From Coleophoma eucalyptorum (taxonomy: Eukaryota > Ascomycota > Leotiomycetes > Helotiales > Dermateaceae), in the NCBI GenBank assembly GCA_026120035.1, contig JALRME010000012.1, forward strand, positions 868,001 to 932,000: DNA of 64,000 nucleotides, given 5' to 3'. Position 1 is the stretch's first letter, and the number at the start of each line of letters is the position of its first letter. The position numbers and the translations under genes were made by a program. Below, piece after piece: positions 11,632 to 23,044 of the stretch. The notes beneath the pieces are model-generated. The model had not been told where the DNA came from, did no database searches, and saw only the letters and a program-made list of their open reading frames with translations.

Positions 11632-13236
11632 AGTAAGAAGGGTGTTGATTATGAGGCTGCGACTTGCATATCTGTACTTCACCGACTGAGGCTGGTACAT
11701 ATACCCCTGCATATAGTGGCGTTAACCACTCGTATTCAGCAGCTGAGACCCCTACTAAATCCAGTATTGTTGTTAACAATATTTATCGTTTTAAAAATCC
11801 AAAATTCATACTCCCTGAACCCCTCCTTTAATTCTCACACGATGTATCTTCCATTTGCTGAAGGTGCCTCGACACAAGGATTGAGCAGTATTGCAAACTT
11901 CGCGGGTAATTCTATTTGGAAACGAAATTCCACCAGCCTTACCTCTGCCACCGTATCTGAGCTTGCCTCGCAATGGTCTAACCCGAGCGATATCTCAACA
12001 ATCTTAATGATAATCGGCGGTGATGTGGTGCAAGCGGCTTTAGCTCAATCGACGGGGAAATGGTTCACGCCTGTGTGTTTCTCCTTCGGATGCGTGTCGT
12101 ATGCCTTCATGTCGCTCATCCACGTCGTGGGCGACGGTCGACTTCTACCGCCCCCCGATTATCCAGCTAAGGTTATAAATCTTAAGTCAGGATATGCAAG
12201 AGAAAACAAAAATTGGGTTGTGGGTCGTTTGCTCCGTGATGGAGAAGCATGGATGGACAGACAGGATGATTTTCATGGTAGCGGCATCCGGATTTCCGTT
12301 TTTGATGCTGTGGAAAGGCCGACGGGAGACCACAAAACCAAATTTCGATATGATAGCTTGCATTTATTCGGTCTTGGCGTGATATTGATTCAAATGACAG
12401 TAGCGTCGATCCCCATTATTCTACGTAGAGAATGGGGCGTCATGTTTATTACTGCGACTGGAACCTTGCTTGTTCAAATTTCAGGTTCGTTACCACAATG
12501 GAGAGCGGAGAAGCTTCCAAATCGACAGCATTCACATGGCATGTATGCTCTGACTGCAGGAAATGGATCACCGAATGTCATCGTGATCATAGGAAAAGGG
12601 CTCTGTCTAGATATAGAGGAATTTGCCGTTTCAGGGAACCCTAGAAACAAAAGGCTATGGGAGAAATTCAGAACAGTTACGAAATCGACAACAAAAGATA
12701 ATGAAAATTCAAAGTCTCATGAACAAAGCATCAAGATCAATGAACCACGAACGGCTCTTGGTCTTCCATATGGGTTTTGGGTAACCAGGATCGTCTCTAT
12801 TGCCCTATCAATACTCTGGTTGCTGTTATTAATTAACGTCGCTGCGATTAAGGGTTCTCCGTGGTATCTTCTGCTAGTTGGTGCAATTGGTATGTTCCAA
12901 AATGGCATTTTAGCATCTATTGAAAGATCACCTAGAACACGGAATCTCCCACTTCGCCATGTCGAAACCATAGCCACAAAGAAGGTGATGGATGGATTAA
13001 TGGATTTTGAAATCACCTACAAATGTGGTCAGCCACTCTTGGAATGCTTTTTCCCTGGAAAGCTGAGAAAGGATGAAAATGAATGGTGGGATGGAAACCG
13101 GGACCCTTATGATGAAACTAGAGAGCAAGACCGTAACGCCCGAGGAGTTCCACGTCAATATCTTTCTCAGCCCAGAAACACGTCCGCTCGCTACTCAGAG
13201 TCCCAAAATGAGAGCGCTTCAATTTTTGATGGATAA
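11632..13236 (+). CDS. Fungal polytopic membrane protein, probable start-codon-splitting intron
   Basis: The frame 11717-13236 encodes a protein of about 506 aa with no conventional ATG at its N-terminus; its first codon in genomic DNA is GTG (11716). If GTAAGA at 11633 and TATAG ending at 11716 are used as an 84-nt intron, the A at 11632 joins TG to give ATG GCG TTA: MALTTRIQQLRPLL. This restores a hydrophobic first segment (LLLTIFIVLKIQ). Otherwise translation would start at ATG 11842 and lose that segment. Further likely TM helices are FTPVCFSFGCVSYAFMSLIH, FGLGVILIQMTVASIPIIL, VMFITATGTLLVQI, IVSIALSILWLLLLINVAAI and WYLLLVGAIGMFQNGILA. The C-terminal tail is hydrophilic and acidic. It resembles an abundant uncharacterised Pezizomycotina family; function unknown. 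Confidence 0.75.
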   Translation, partial: SKKGVDYEAATCISVLHRLRLVHIPLHIVALTTRIQQLRPLLNPVLLLTIFIVLKIQNSYSLNPSFNSHTMYLPFAEGASTQGLSSIANFAGNSIWKRNSTSLTSATVSELASQWSNPSDISTILMIIGGDVVQAALAQSTGKWFTPVCFSFGCVSYAFMSLIHVVGDGRLLPPPDYPAKVINLKSGYARENKNWVVGRLLRDGEAWMDRQDDFHGSGIRISVFDAVERPTGDHKTKFRYDSLHLFGLGVILIQMTVASIPIILRREWGVMFITATGTLLVQISGSLPQWRAEKLPNRQHSHGMYALTAGNGSPNVIVIIGKGLCLDIEEFAVSGNPRNKRLWEKFRTVTKSTTKDNENSKSHEQSIKINEPRTALGLPYGFWVTRIVSIALSILWLLLLINVAAIKGSPWYLLLVGAIGMFQNGILASIERSPRTRNLPLRHVETIATKKVMDGLMDFEITYKCGQPLLECFFPGKLRKDENEWWDGNRDPYDETREQDRNARGVPRQYLSQPRNTSARYSESQNESASIFDG

Positions 13237-14263
13237 AAGTAATCAAAGTTTCAGAATACTCTTCCCGGTTCATGTCAACCAACCTCAGAAGCAAATAGTA
13301 GATGTCGAATCCACTGTCACCTGTGCAGATATTCGGAGATGAAATTCGCCTGATCCTTCATCAATTCGAAGAGATATCACTACGGAAGAACCTCCTGATT
13401 ACCTTCCATACTAACCCCTGCCTATCACCGTATATGGCAAGCCTTTTAAGCGACAAAGAAGTGATTGAGCGAGCTCAAATTGCGTAGGCATTGAAAGTTG
13501 ATAATAGCTTTAAAGTATTCGGCCTGCTCCTAGGCTATAATTAGTATCTTTCCTCATATCAGATGGCTATTGAACTTTTCATGTGTACTAGGACTTATGA
13601 TCTAACTTCTATGTTATCTAGGTTTTTTTACGAGTAGATCATTATCAGGATTTAGAGTATATTCAAAAAACCTTATTAGATAGTATCTATTCTAGGCCTA
13701 GTGCTACTAAATATTATATAAACCCATGCGACTATTACCACATGCAAATAAGCTCTGTTAGACAGATCTCTCTTTCCCTATTACATAGTCAATCTTTAGA
13801 CGGCCTCAGACTGATAAGGTATTCCCCAGCCTTAGGTAGACCATTGTGGCAGTAGGGTAGCATATTCAAGCAAGCTACGTCGTGCGGTTCATGAATGGTG
13901 CTTGAACGGAACATGTGCCGCGTCAGTTTATTTTAACCTTGTGCATTCCGGCACCATGACCAGTTGGCTAGTTAGGCTCTTAAAGTCACTATTAAGTGCT
14001 AAAGCTACTATCTCGTTACTGGTAGAACTAGCACGAGATTTTGTAGTCACTCATCGAGACCTTTAGACTTTTAGTATATTTAGACCCATTGAAGAGCTCC
14101 CTCAGGCTATGAAAGTTCCAGAAGCATCTTGAAAAGACGAAAATTTCAATATTTCTAATGAATCAAAACGCATCCCTAGCATCTAACATAGCTCATTTAA
14201 ACCTATTCTGCCACTCACCATGTTACAAGAAGTAAGACAACCATCCAGCGCCACAAAAGCTCG
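13237..14263. other. AT-rich intergenic region
   Basis: Noticeably AT/TA-rich around 13560-13800, with no coding signal. The TpA richness could be a mild RIP footprint, not measured. Confidence 0.35.
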
Positions 14264-15758
14264 ATAAACTATTGGAAAAATCTACCACCAGAATTGCGCA
14301 ATATGGTTTTCCAAATCATACTAGATCAGCACGTCGAGAGAAAAAAGTACATCCTGTGGGCTTACGCAACTGTCTGTAGAGAGTGGCAGTCTTTCTTCGA
14401 GCGAGAAAGCTTCAATCGTCTTATTCTACACCAGTCGGACATCCTCGATTTCAGTAGCATCGTGCATAGTCAACGAAAGACGTTTGTAAAATGGATCTGG
14501 CTGCGTCTTGAACTCCCGGAGTACGACTGCGAAGTCTGCTAGAAGCAGCAGTCGACCGAAGAGATTAAGGATCACAAATTCCTCTTTACGAACGCAATTT
14601 GGGATCTGTTTGCGTTTTTATCAACCTGGAAAAACAGGGGGGAGTTTGGAGTCGGTGAAAAAGGAGTGACGTTAGAGCTGAGTGCTTCTTCCCCGAGTGA
14701 CTCGAAGCATTTTTTCAAAGAGTTGGCAAGGCGAAGCGACGATACTCCATGGGAGAGAAACGAAGGTCCGAAGGAGAGTTACCATGGCATTGCGCATGGT
14801 TGGAGAAATGGGTTACAAAAGCGCTTTCCAAAATACGATGCAATAATGAGGGTCTTTGGATATCCTAACGGTCTGAAATTTGATATGCGGGCTCCTTCTG
14901 CTAGGAAAATGAACAGAACTATGCCCAAGGTCAGAGTGATTAAGGACTCGTTATTCGCCGACAGTTCTATCGAGCATTTTCAGTTGCTAACGCCCTGCAG
15001 CCCATTATCAAATCATGTACGCAATTACAATCTCTCTCATATGAACCATGGCGTGGAATTTCTGTGAAAGGTTTCAATGGCCGAGCAGGACGGGATATGG
15101 AACACCAGATCTTATTCGCAGATGTATTCGAGTATAGAAGAAGCCTTAGAATGGTATCTGTATTCGAAGACTTTACTCCTACACTCCACAAGATAAAGCG
15201 GCTCCGCAATAAGCATCTGGGTGAAGCTCTTGGGAGGTCGAGTCGCAATTTTACGGATCTACACGTCGCCTTCAATATCGACGCAAGAGACTTCTTTCAT
15301 GCAATCTACCTATAAGTGGTCTAAAATGAAATCATAAAATAAGGTGGAAAAATATGAAATGCTTGTCCCTCACTTCGCGCTGTCTCAGCATTTCGGCATA
15401 TAGTCGACTTATTCGGCTCGCAGCAGCGGCAGCAAAAAGAATGCCGCAGCTTAAGTGTATGGAACTTTGGTACAGTGAAAAAGGTCTTGCGTTCGTATTC
15501 AGACATCAACGGTGGGTAGAGCGGGCCAGAATTTCTCTACTGAGTACGTGGCGTCAAAAACTTAGCGAGAGAGAAAAAAGATCCTGGGGAGGCGTAGCAA
15601 ATAGGCACGGTATTCGCGACTTGCAGGTCGTGAATGTTCCCCTTGATGCAAGTGTTATCAAGAGCCACGTTTCTATCTTTCCCCATCTGTTTTTGGGGGA
15701 GCGATTGCTAAAGCCGATGTCCCTATACCAAATACAGTTGGAGACTGATCACAGATAA
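14264..15758 (+). pseudogene. Decayed F-box-like family gene
   Basis: The left end reads INYWKNLPPELRNMVFQII, the F-box-like opening (LPPELR) typical of large fungal paralogue families. Text continues through WAYATVCREWQSFFERESF to an in-frame TAG at 14540-14542, then resumes in the same frame to about 14985. There the frame shifts by one: the second frame gives LSYEPWRGISVKGFNGRAG (14990-15080) and runs on to FNIDARDFFHAIYL before TAA at 15313. A third frame from about 15354 restores CLSLTSRCLS through KSHVSIFPHLFLGERLL to 15758. So at least one nonsense change, two frame changes and a further stop break it. Such families are often accessory and fast-evolving. Confident it is broken, moderately confident about the family. 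Confidence 0.75.
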
Positions 15759-16834
15759 CCGCGCACGAACCCAACTTTGGAGAAAACGAAACGCCAGTAG
15801 AGTAAGAGTAATGGTTTCAAAGTGAAAACCAATATGCATATCAGCTTCTCTTAAATATGCTAGTCTTTTAAGCATCTTCCTTGAGAGGTGATTTCAGGCA
15901 TTCGTGATTTGCAAATAGAAACTCTGGAGATCCAAATATTCACTGATATCTGCAACTCAGATAATCTTGTTTTCTTTCTAGTCCTTAGAGTTCTGTTACA
16001 GCAAATCGATACTTCCGTTTTCACGTAGCCTATGTTCTTGTAGCTTCCTATTTCTAGAGCTCTGAGAGCATTCCATGCAAGTGCGATGGATTGAATATTT
16101 CGTTGTGTAGGAGCTTGTTTGTGTTTTTCGAAGTTGATACAACAAGTAGTACCAACAGCAACAGCAACAACCAAATGCCTCGCCGTTTTCCTTGCCTCGC
16201 AGTGATAGCTGCGGCTACTTCTGTTGCCTCTGAAAATATACGTTTGGCTCATCGACTTCGGCGAGAGATTACAAAAAGGGAGAGAGAGGAAAGAGAAGAA
16301 AGAGAGAGAGAGAGAGAGAGAGAGAAGAGATAAAGATGCAAGAGAGGGAGGAGGAGAAAAGGAGTGAAAGAGGGGAGAGGAGGAGAGTGAGGAGATTGAG
16401 GAGGAGGAACAAGAGATGTTGGAGGTGGAGGCAGCGGAGGATGAGGTGGAGGGAGAGGGACCAGATATGGACGTCTCAGAGAGCGGAGAGGGTGAGGAGA
16501 GGGTTGAGTTTGATGAAAGGGATAATAATTATTACCCTTCTGAGTAAGATATTATGAATTGCTCTAGCTATTGTTCGCATCATTATAGCTTGCTTTTGTA
16601 TTTCTAGATAGTTGTTCCCTCTCTGGGAACAGCATCATCGTCCTCCGTGAAGGCAGGAGGAATTCGACCGATAAACTCTTTAATACCATTTCTCATTTCA
16701 CGCGCTAGGAGACTCATATGTGCTAGTGTATGTAACTGTAGGCCTGTCTAAGCAGGTCTTAACTAGTGACCATATTATATATAAGAAAGATCAGACGTAG
16801 TCCCAATCATGCACTACTCCCCGAGCTCTTCCTA
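15759..16834. other. Intergenic region with purine-rich block
   Basis: Contains the GA-rich tract described separately. No gene otherwise supported. Confidence 0.4.
16271..16520 (+). repeat. Purine (GA/GAG) low-complexity tract with GA microsatellite
   Basis: Almost pure purine on the + strand, including a (GA)n run at about 16300-16326. One frame from 16368 to the TAA at 16545-16547 is open and very acidic, ending MDVSESGEGEERVEFDERD and NNYYPSE, which looks more like the acidic tail of a decayed coding sequence than random satellite. Confidence 0.6.
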
Positions 16835-17800
16835 TCAAGCCAACCACTTCCCAAACCAAGCAAGGGCCTGCACCTCAGCTTTCTCCGCACACTCCATCTG
16901 ATGCTCATCCTTGGGGTTGGGACGAATAGCAAAGTTGTGCTTTGCGCTAGGGAGGATATTGACCTCATAGCTATCACCCTTCTTCTCCAGAATCTCCTTC
17001 GTCTGCAGCGCCAGCGGGCCTTTCAGCACCATGTCATTGTCGCCAACGGCGATAGATAGCGGCAAAGTTACGGCTTCGATATCACCGGGCACTTCCAACA
17101 TTGAAGGATGCGCCGTGAAACCACAGTCAATGAGCGCCTCGGGGGCAGCAGTGGAAGTGGTGGACGAGCCCTCAGAGTAGCGTTGCACGCGGGAGTCCGG
17201 CGTGTCTTGGGCCAGGAGGACGGTGTATTTCCCACCCCAGCAGAAGCCGGCCGCGCCGATCTTCAGGCTGTTGGTTGCAAAGGGGGGTGGGGAAGTGCGC
17301 AGAGCTTGGAAGAAGGAAAAGACGCGAGGATGGCTGACGGCGGGCGTGACATTTCTCTTCCAGGGAATTACATGGTACATGACTTGAACACAATACATCG
17401 GCTTGTACAGGATGGTAGTGAGCCATGATGACGGTTGGAAGATTTTATCCATCAGTGTCATGACTTCGGGGGACATAGCATGGCCTGTGGAATACGATGT
17501 TACTTAGTGATGCTGCTCCTGATGCTGGGATCGGATTAGAACCAAATACTCACCATCCATGAAGTCAGGCAAGTAGACTAGGTAGCCACCTCTCTTGGCA
17601 TAGCTATCGGCGAGGATTTGGTTGTTGACAAAGTCCATTCCAAAGGCGTCGTGGATCATGACGATCAAAGCCTTGGGCTTCGCGTCGCCATCTGGCTTAG
17701 CAACATACACTCGCAAGCCATGAATGGTCGTGACTTCGCCCGTGGGGGTCCCGTCGTGAACGAAACCCTTGAAACAGTCGGCGCAATGGTCGCTAGTCAT
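16835..17800 (-). CDS. Dienelactone hydrolase family protein
   Basis: Alpha/beta hydrolase of 298 aa in two exons (17554-17800 and 16835-17484). It starts MTSDHCADCFKGFVHDGTPT, the usual opening of fungal DLH-like proteins (Cys-x-x-Cys-Phe-x-Gly). The catalytic elements are visible: nucleophile Cys in GAAGFCWGGKY, acid Asp in VGDNDMVL, and His in PSAKHNFAIRP. IVMIHDAFGMDF supplies the oxyanion region. DLHs open dienelactone rings in aromatic catabolism; fungal homologues are often general carboxylesterases. No signal peptide, so cytosolic. A TATATA lies about 157 nt upstream (17957-17962). Start chosen because it gives the conserved N-terminus; the longer frame upstream has no family resemblance. 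Confidence 0.9.
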
Positions 17801-18967
17801 TTTATCTGAGGTTGATGCGGGGTTAGAATTCTTAAGGGTCAGCAAAGAACGAAAATATTCATTGGCGACAAAGAGAGCGGTGGTAGGTTCATGGAGGAAT
17901 GAATGACCAATGGATGGATGGATGGATACAAAGGATGACGATAGAGCCAGATGAGATATATAACTAGGCTCGCATCTTCACGTGTCACGCCGAAGACTAA
18001 TGGAGAGTTTAATATGGGGAAGGAGGATATACTACTGATTCACACGGTCGTGCCCTACATTTATTGGATGTTTTGAGTCATGCCGAGTTATAAGGCTAAA
18101 CACGTACACTTGAGGCACAGCAACGCTGCACTACACCTACGCGGTGAATGATGACTAAGCTGACATCACGCACCTCACTCAGTACAGTACAGGAGGTGCG
18201 GCTTCATTGTTTCATACAATTGCTTCTGCCCCTAGCCACTACGGTGAGATTGCTTGAAGAACCTTACTATCAACCTCAACATTTATTCCTTCCCGAGGGC
18301 CGGACGGCTAAGCTTGACTGCAGTAGCTGGACCGGAGTAGCACCGATGCAGCTTAGGGGAGAGATGGAGGGAGGGGATGGATGGCCCCCGGAGTAACTCG
18401 ATCTGGGTATCCCCAGCCCTGTTTGCAGTCATCCCCTGTTTGCGTCGACATTCAACTACGGATTCATTGGTCAATTGCAAGGCTTTGAATACGTACGACA
18501 CCGCGCCATGGTAGAGAATGCTCAAAGAGCACGACAGCAAAGATTCATAGTTAGTGATTAATTCATCATGCTATACTTTCACCTCTAAGACAAGCAAAAG
18601 ACATCCTACATAGAGATCGATTGCCCGTATCAATTGACCCTGAAACCCCTAAACGATCTCAAGTATACATAGAGCTACATAGACTCTACAAACCAGCTTG
18701 GTTCTCTTGTGTAGCAAGAATATTAATAACAATTTACTTTTTGCTTTGTCGAATATACTTTACGTCTGCTTTTCTTTCTCTTTCTCTAGCTCTATCTCTA
18801 ATATCTTTGTTCTTTACTTTTCTCCTAAGGCGCCCGAGAGAAGTAACAAAATTGGAATAGTACCTCGAAATGCAAAGATACTGTTAAATCGGCACATCAA
18901 GCCAAAGGCTGAACCCCGCGAAAAGACTTTCCAATGGGAAAGAAAGCGAAGAACCAAACAATGCAGC
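17801..18967. other. Intergenic region left of the repeat cluster
   Basis: Carries the TATA element of the DLH gene, a (TGGA)n tetranucleotide run at about 17911-17928 and a pyrimidine-rich stretch near 18760-18830. No gene seen. Confidence 0.4.
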
Positions 18968-18970
18968 GTT

Positions 18971-19255
18971 GCCTAAAGTACGACGTGCAACAAACGGCAC
19001 CCTGCCTAAGTCACGATATGCAACAAAAGTAATGCACTGCCTAAACCACGATATGCAACGAAGCATGCATTTGCCTAAGCTACGATATGCAACAAAGAGT
19101 ATATATATCCTGACGTTTAACGCACTCCATTCCCGCTGGAGAATGCCCTGCTTAAGTACGACGTGCAACGGAGAGTATAACTTCATTCTGTTGCACTTCG
19201 CACTTATCCTCGCAAGGCGCTAGCTGCGCGGCGCTGCCTAGGTCCGACGTGCAAC
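18971..19255 (+). repeat. Six-copy degenerate direct-repeat cluster
   Basis: Six copies of a 20-21 nt core made of GCCTAAG followed by CGAYRTGCAAC, at 18971-18991, 19004-19024, 19039-19059, 19073-19093, 19150-19169 and 19236-19255. Most are followed by AAAG/GAAG/GGAG. The first four are spaced 33-35 nt, the last two 77 and 86 nt. Unrelated to any gene frame. Nature unknown: minisatellite, remnant of a dispersed short repeat, or protein-binding array. Confidence 0.85.
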
Positions 19256-19823
19256 GAAGGGTAAAAGACTTCCCCACTCGCGCTGCGCGACGGATCTTGC
19301 CGCTTAGTCAACCCAGGCCAGCCTGACTTTCTGCCCGCCTGCGTGCCTTGAAGCACTGCGGAGGAGTAAGCTCTCAGTATCAGAACTCTCGACGTCAGCG
19401 GAATTCCAGGGACGCATTTGCTTTATGCACGTTTGGACCTCCAATGTACAGGTCTGTATCGTACGGAGATAAGCCCAACACCAACGTCGGAGCGGGAGAG
19501 GCATGTAGGTGTGAGGAAGGTGGTGGTGGCATCGAGCATCTGTACAATGCAAGGTGAGATACACGTCACGCAAGGTATGATAACCTATTCTTGGACCAGA
19601 TCATACTATGAAAGTGCACATGAAAGTTGTGTGATATTTTCTTGGCCATAAACCTTCATTAAGAGAAATAGTCCCTCGCTATTAATCTGAGTCTAGCGTG
19701 CTTCCACGCCGATACTCTCTGTACATTACGTCCTAGGATAAACACCCTTCCAACATGTTTCTCATTAATTGTGTCAAGAGTCATTGATCTGACACAGATG
19801 TGCTAGTAACTTATGGAATTCCA
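19256..19823. other. Intergenic region right of the repeat cluster
   Basis: Locally GC-richer than its surroundings up to about 19560, then AT-rich 3' flank of the transcription factor gene. No gene supported. Confidence 0.4.
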
Positions 19824-22243
19824 TTACGCCATCAACCCAGATCCATTTCCGCTCAAATTAGCCAACCAAGCCCAGTCATCTTCTGTGTTCATGTCGATCA
19901 TATTCGTCCAGTCAAAGTCCATGTATGGAATCTCAAAATCCGTTGCAGCCATATTGATCTGATTGGCCAACTCCTCAGAAACGGGGATTCCTGATGCCGG
20001 GTTCATGGCCGGAACACCAGGTGGGGGCCCGTTGGGCAGAGACTGAAACAGACCATGGGATAGGTGGAAGATGGGAGGTGGGTGGATTGTAGGAGGTTCC
20101 TGTGACGGTTGTCTAATTGAGTTCCTCAAGAAAGTCCCTGGCAAAATGGTGATTGTTCCAGACCCTGGAACTACGATTTTGGCGTAAGGGTTCTGGCACT
20201 GCTCCGGGGTCATCGCGCACAGGCCAGTCTTCCCCGCTCGAACAAGAGCTGAGAGAGTCTCAAGACCTTGAACGGCCTGGGTAGCAATCGAGTTATTGGT
20301 GGTGGCGGCCGCCTGACGCAAAACGTCTAATGTTGATTGAACTGTTTCCCAGTCTCGATCTTGATGCATCGTCTGTGAGACAGTGGAAGGGTTTCCATAT
20401 CCTAGCAAGCCCAGAAGCAGCATGGCAGAACAGATAAAAGCTTGGTAGTCAATTAGCTTTACCATGCTGAAGGCTTTGCCACTGTCGGACCTCATTAGGT
20501 GATATATCCTCAGTACATTTCGACATGCTTGAAGGCACTGCTCTCTATTACCCTCTAGTCTTTGGTCTTCAATCGACTCTATCATTAGCGGCTGGTGTAA
20601 AAGTACTGTCATCTGGAAATAGAAGAACTGTGCCGCTAAGCGTTCCATATACTCAGGACGACTAATTCTCCCTTGATGAAGAGCTGTAGGTGCATCCCAA
20701 AATTCCGGCTCCAGTTCACTGGTAGCAATTTCCGCCTGGGCTTGAATGTCTTGTGTCGTACCAATTGAACAGCCCATACCCATTTGATTCCGATCTATGA
20801 TTTGCACGGCTAATCGGACTAGCCGATACTGAAAGAATTTGAGGGTACCTTTCTCTCCTTGAAACGGGGGAAGGATGGTCCTCCCGTCGGCTGCATACGG
20901 AAGGCCGAGTAACAAACTCGTATAAGTATCCCGCTCACATAAGCTGAACCAAGTACTCAATCTACTTTCCATCTCGGCATCTGTTTCTTTTGCAGAAGCA
21001 CGCAAAGGTCGGTGAAGACCAAGTAGCTGGGCATGAGAGACAGCTTTGTGGAGGAAAACCCACGTTCGTTTGATAAGCCCTAGATTCATAAAGATCTTAC
21101 CAGCCATAGTAATGACTTCGATTCCTGCTCTAGACGTGGAGAAGTCAATGTCATTGATGATTAGCCTCTCAACCCTGTCATAGTATTCCTGAAAGAGTTC
21201 TCCGGGCAGATATACGAGTTGTTGCAGAATATGCTGGTGATACTGCGGGTCTAGCTGCTGGATCGAGATGGCCAGAGCGAGAATGCCCAGACCTGTGATT
21301 GGCGGGTCTCCGCTATACAAGGACCATGACATAAAATCTTGGAGAGTATTGATATTATGTTTGATTTTCATCTCAGAGAGCCAAGACCCCCCAGTTCGCC
21401 TGTCTAGATTAAGTAATTGCAACTTGATTGGGCATAGATAGACTGACCATGATTTCCACCATGCTGAAGTAGCGTTTAAGATATCAGCCAATACTCGTGG
21501 AGGGGGGAAGTCCTTGAGCAATGCGGCACATGTACGGGCACATTTTGACATCAAATTGTTGTCCACGATTGGTGTGCCTGCAGACGTATTGGTGCGGATA
21601 GAGTGGACAGGGCCATCTGAGTTTTGGCGCCACTACACGGGTCAACACGGGGTACCTGCCAAAAGTGCATGGTTTATACATACAATGGCGTTGTCAAATA
21701 CTGCGACAACAGGATCGGTAGCTTGGTGGGCAGTTGCGCGAGATCCTTCGGATCCATTATAAGACTCGGGAGATCCCAAAGCCTGGAGGCTGCTGCGATT
21801 TGGGGTGCTCCGCTCGTCATGATGGCTATCCTCTGGATTACTCTCCGGGCTGGCAAGACCATCACCAGGATGGGGCCCAGCCGCTCGGATAAGAGCCTCA
21901 AGCTGTGCAACTCTCTCTTCAAGGGTAACTTTTTGTGCCGCAGCAGTGGACTTTGCGTCTGTAAGTTTTCTCTGCTCGGTACATTTGGAACCCCTTGCTT
22001 TGCACGTCACACAAACATTATAATCATTGTCAGAGAAAACGCATTTGACCTTCCTTTTGCGGCCTGGGAACAGTCAGTTCGCGCGTCGGTTCGTTAACGG
22101 CCGGCAATGCTGCGATATCATGCACTCGCAACGCAACCTCGCAACACCTACTTACATTCAAGACAGCTTTTGGTGCCCTTGCGCATGCCCCGGCCGGCCT
22201 TGGAGTAGGGCGCGGCCATGGAAGATGGATCAGCGGGCATCAT
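19824..22243 (-). CDS. Zn2Cys6 transcription factor with fungal_trans domain
   Basis: Three exons (22156-22243, 21684-22063, 19824-21632) close to 758 aa. The zinc cluster is split by the first intron: exon 1 ends SCLEC, exon 2 begins RKRKVKC, and the second half is CVTCKARGSKC. That gives C-x2-C-x6-C, nine residues, then C-x2-C-x6-C, binding two Zn ions. A coiled linker follows (VTLEERVAQLEALIRAAG). The large exon carries the regulatory domain, with LSTWFSLCERDTYTSLLLGLP and a tail rich in P and acidic/aromatic residues (YMDFDWTNMIDMNTEDDWAW) that looks like an activation domain. Targets unknown. It lies head-to-head with an isochorismatase-like gene with about 800 bp between, so shared control is possible. 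Confidence 0.88.
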
Positions 22244-23044
22244 GATGGAGGAGAAGAATCAGATCAGGCAAGATGGGATCGGCAAGGCCGTCGCGCGGCC
22301 CCCTCGCCGGGACTGGGTTGATTGGCGTGATGCGACCTGGCCTGCTGGACGGACCTGACTGGAGCTGACTTGGACGGGACCTGACTTGACGGGAGAATCG
22401 AACGTTTCGTCCCGACGGGTGCGGACCGAGTCCGGAGGCAGGCGTCAATATCGCACGAAACCCGTTCCGAGATGTTTTGGGATCGTGGCCTTGTGGCTCG
22501 TGGGTTGTTGGTGGGCAGCGTGGTTTGTCCGACGTGGTGCGATGGTGCGAGATAGGTCGGAGATGGATTGTGCAATCGTGGTGTTCTTCGTCCGTCGTCG
22601 TCGAGATAAAGCTGCTTGGTAAGCTGTTCGGACGAACTAGGCCGGCCGCCACTCGCTGACTGGGCGGGAACGGAAACGGGAATGGGATGGGCAGCGTTGG
22701 TTCCAGGTTAAAGAGGGTCAGTCTCCTTCTCCCAGGGGAAAGGGGATGGGGGAAGGGGAAAGGATAGAGAAGGGGAAAGAATGGCGGGACTCTGAAAAGT
22801 ATCCGGTGTTCCAGGAATCAGTATCGCCCTCTAGCTCTCTAGCCCTCTAGCCAAGATGGCTGAGGATTGCAAAGGCCAAGGACGAAGCCTTGCCCGTCCC
22901 GCCGACTTGGCAATGTAAGTCACGTGTATGATGTTTGGCCCTTCGCGCTTTCATCAGACATGGGCATAAGTGGAGAGAGTGTGCTCTCTATATCATTTCC
23001 CTTTGGGTTACGATACAACCTCCAATATTGTGCCTTCCCTCCTC
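22244..23044. other. Divergent promoter region, GC-rich
   Basis: Shared upstream region of the Zn2Cys6 factor (-) and the isochorismatase-like gene (+). GC-rich near the factor, with a purine-rich GGGGAAA-type stretch at about 22730-22790 and CTCTAGC repeats near 22830-22853. Confidence 0.4.

Noticed and set aside
18971..19255. CRISPR array
   Set aside because: Direct repeats are degenerate, spacers vary in length, no cas genes, and the genome is fungal.
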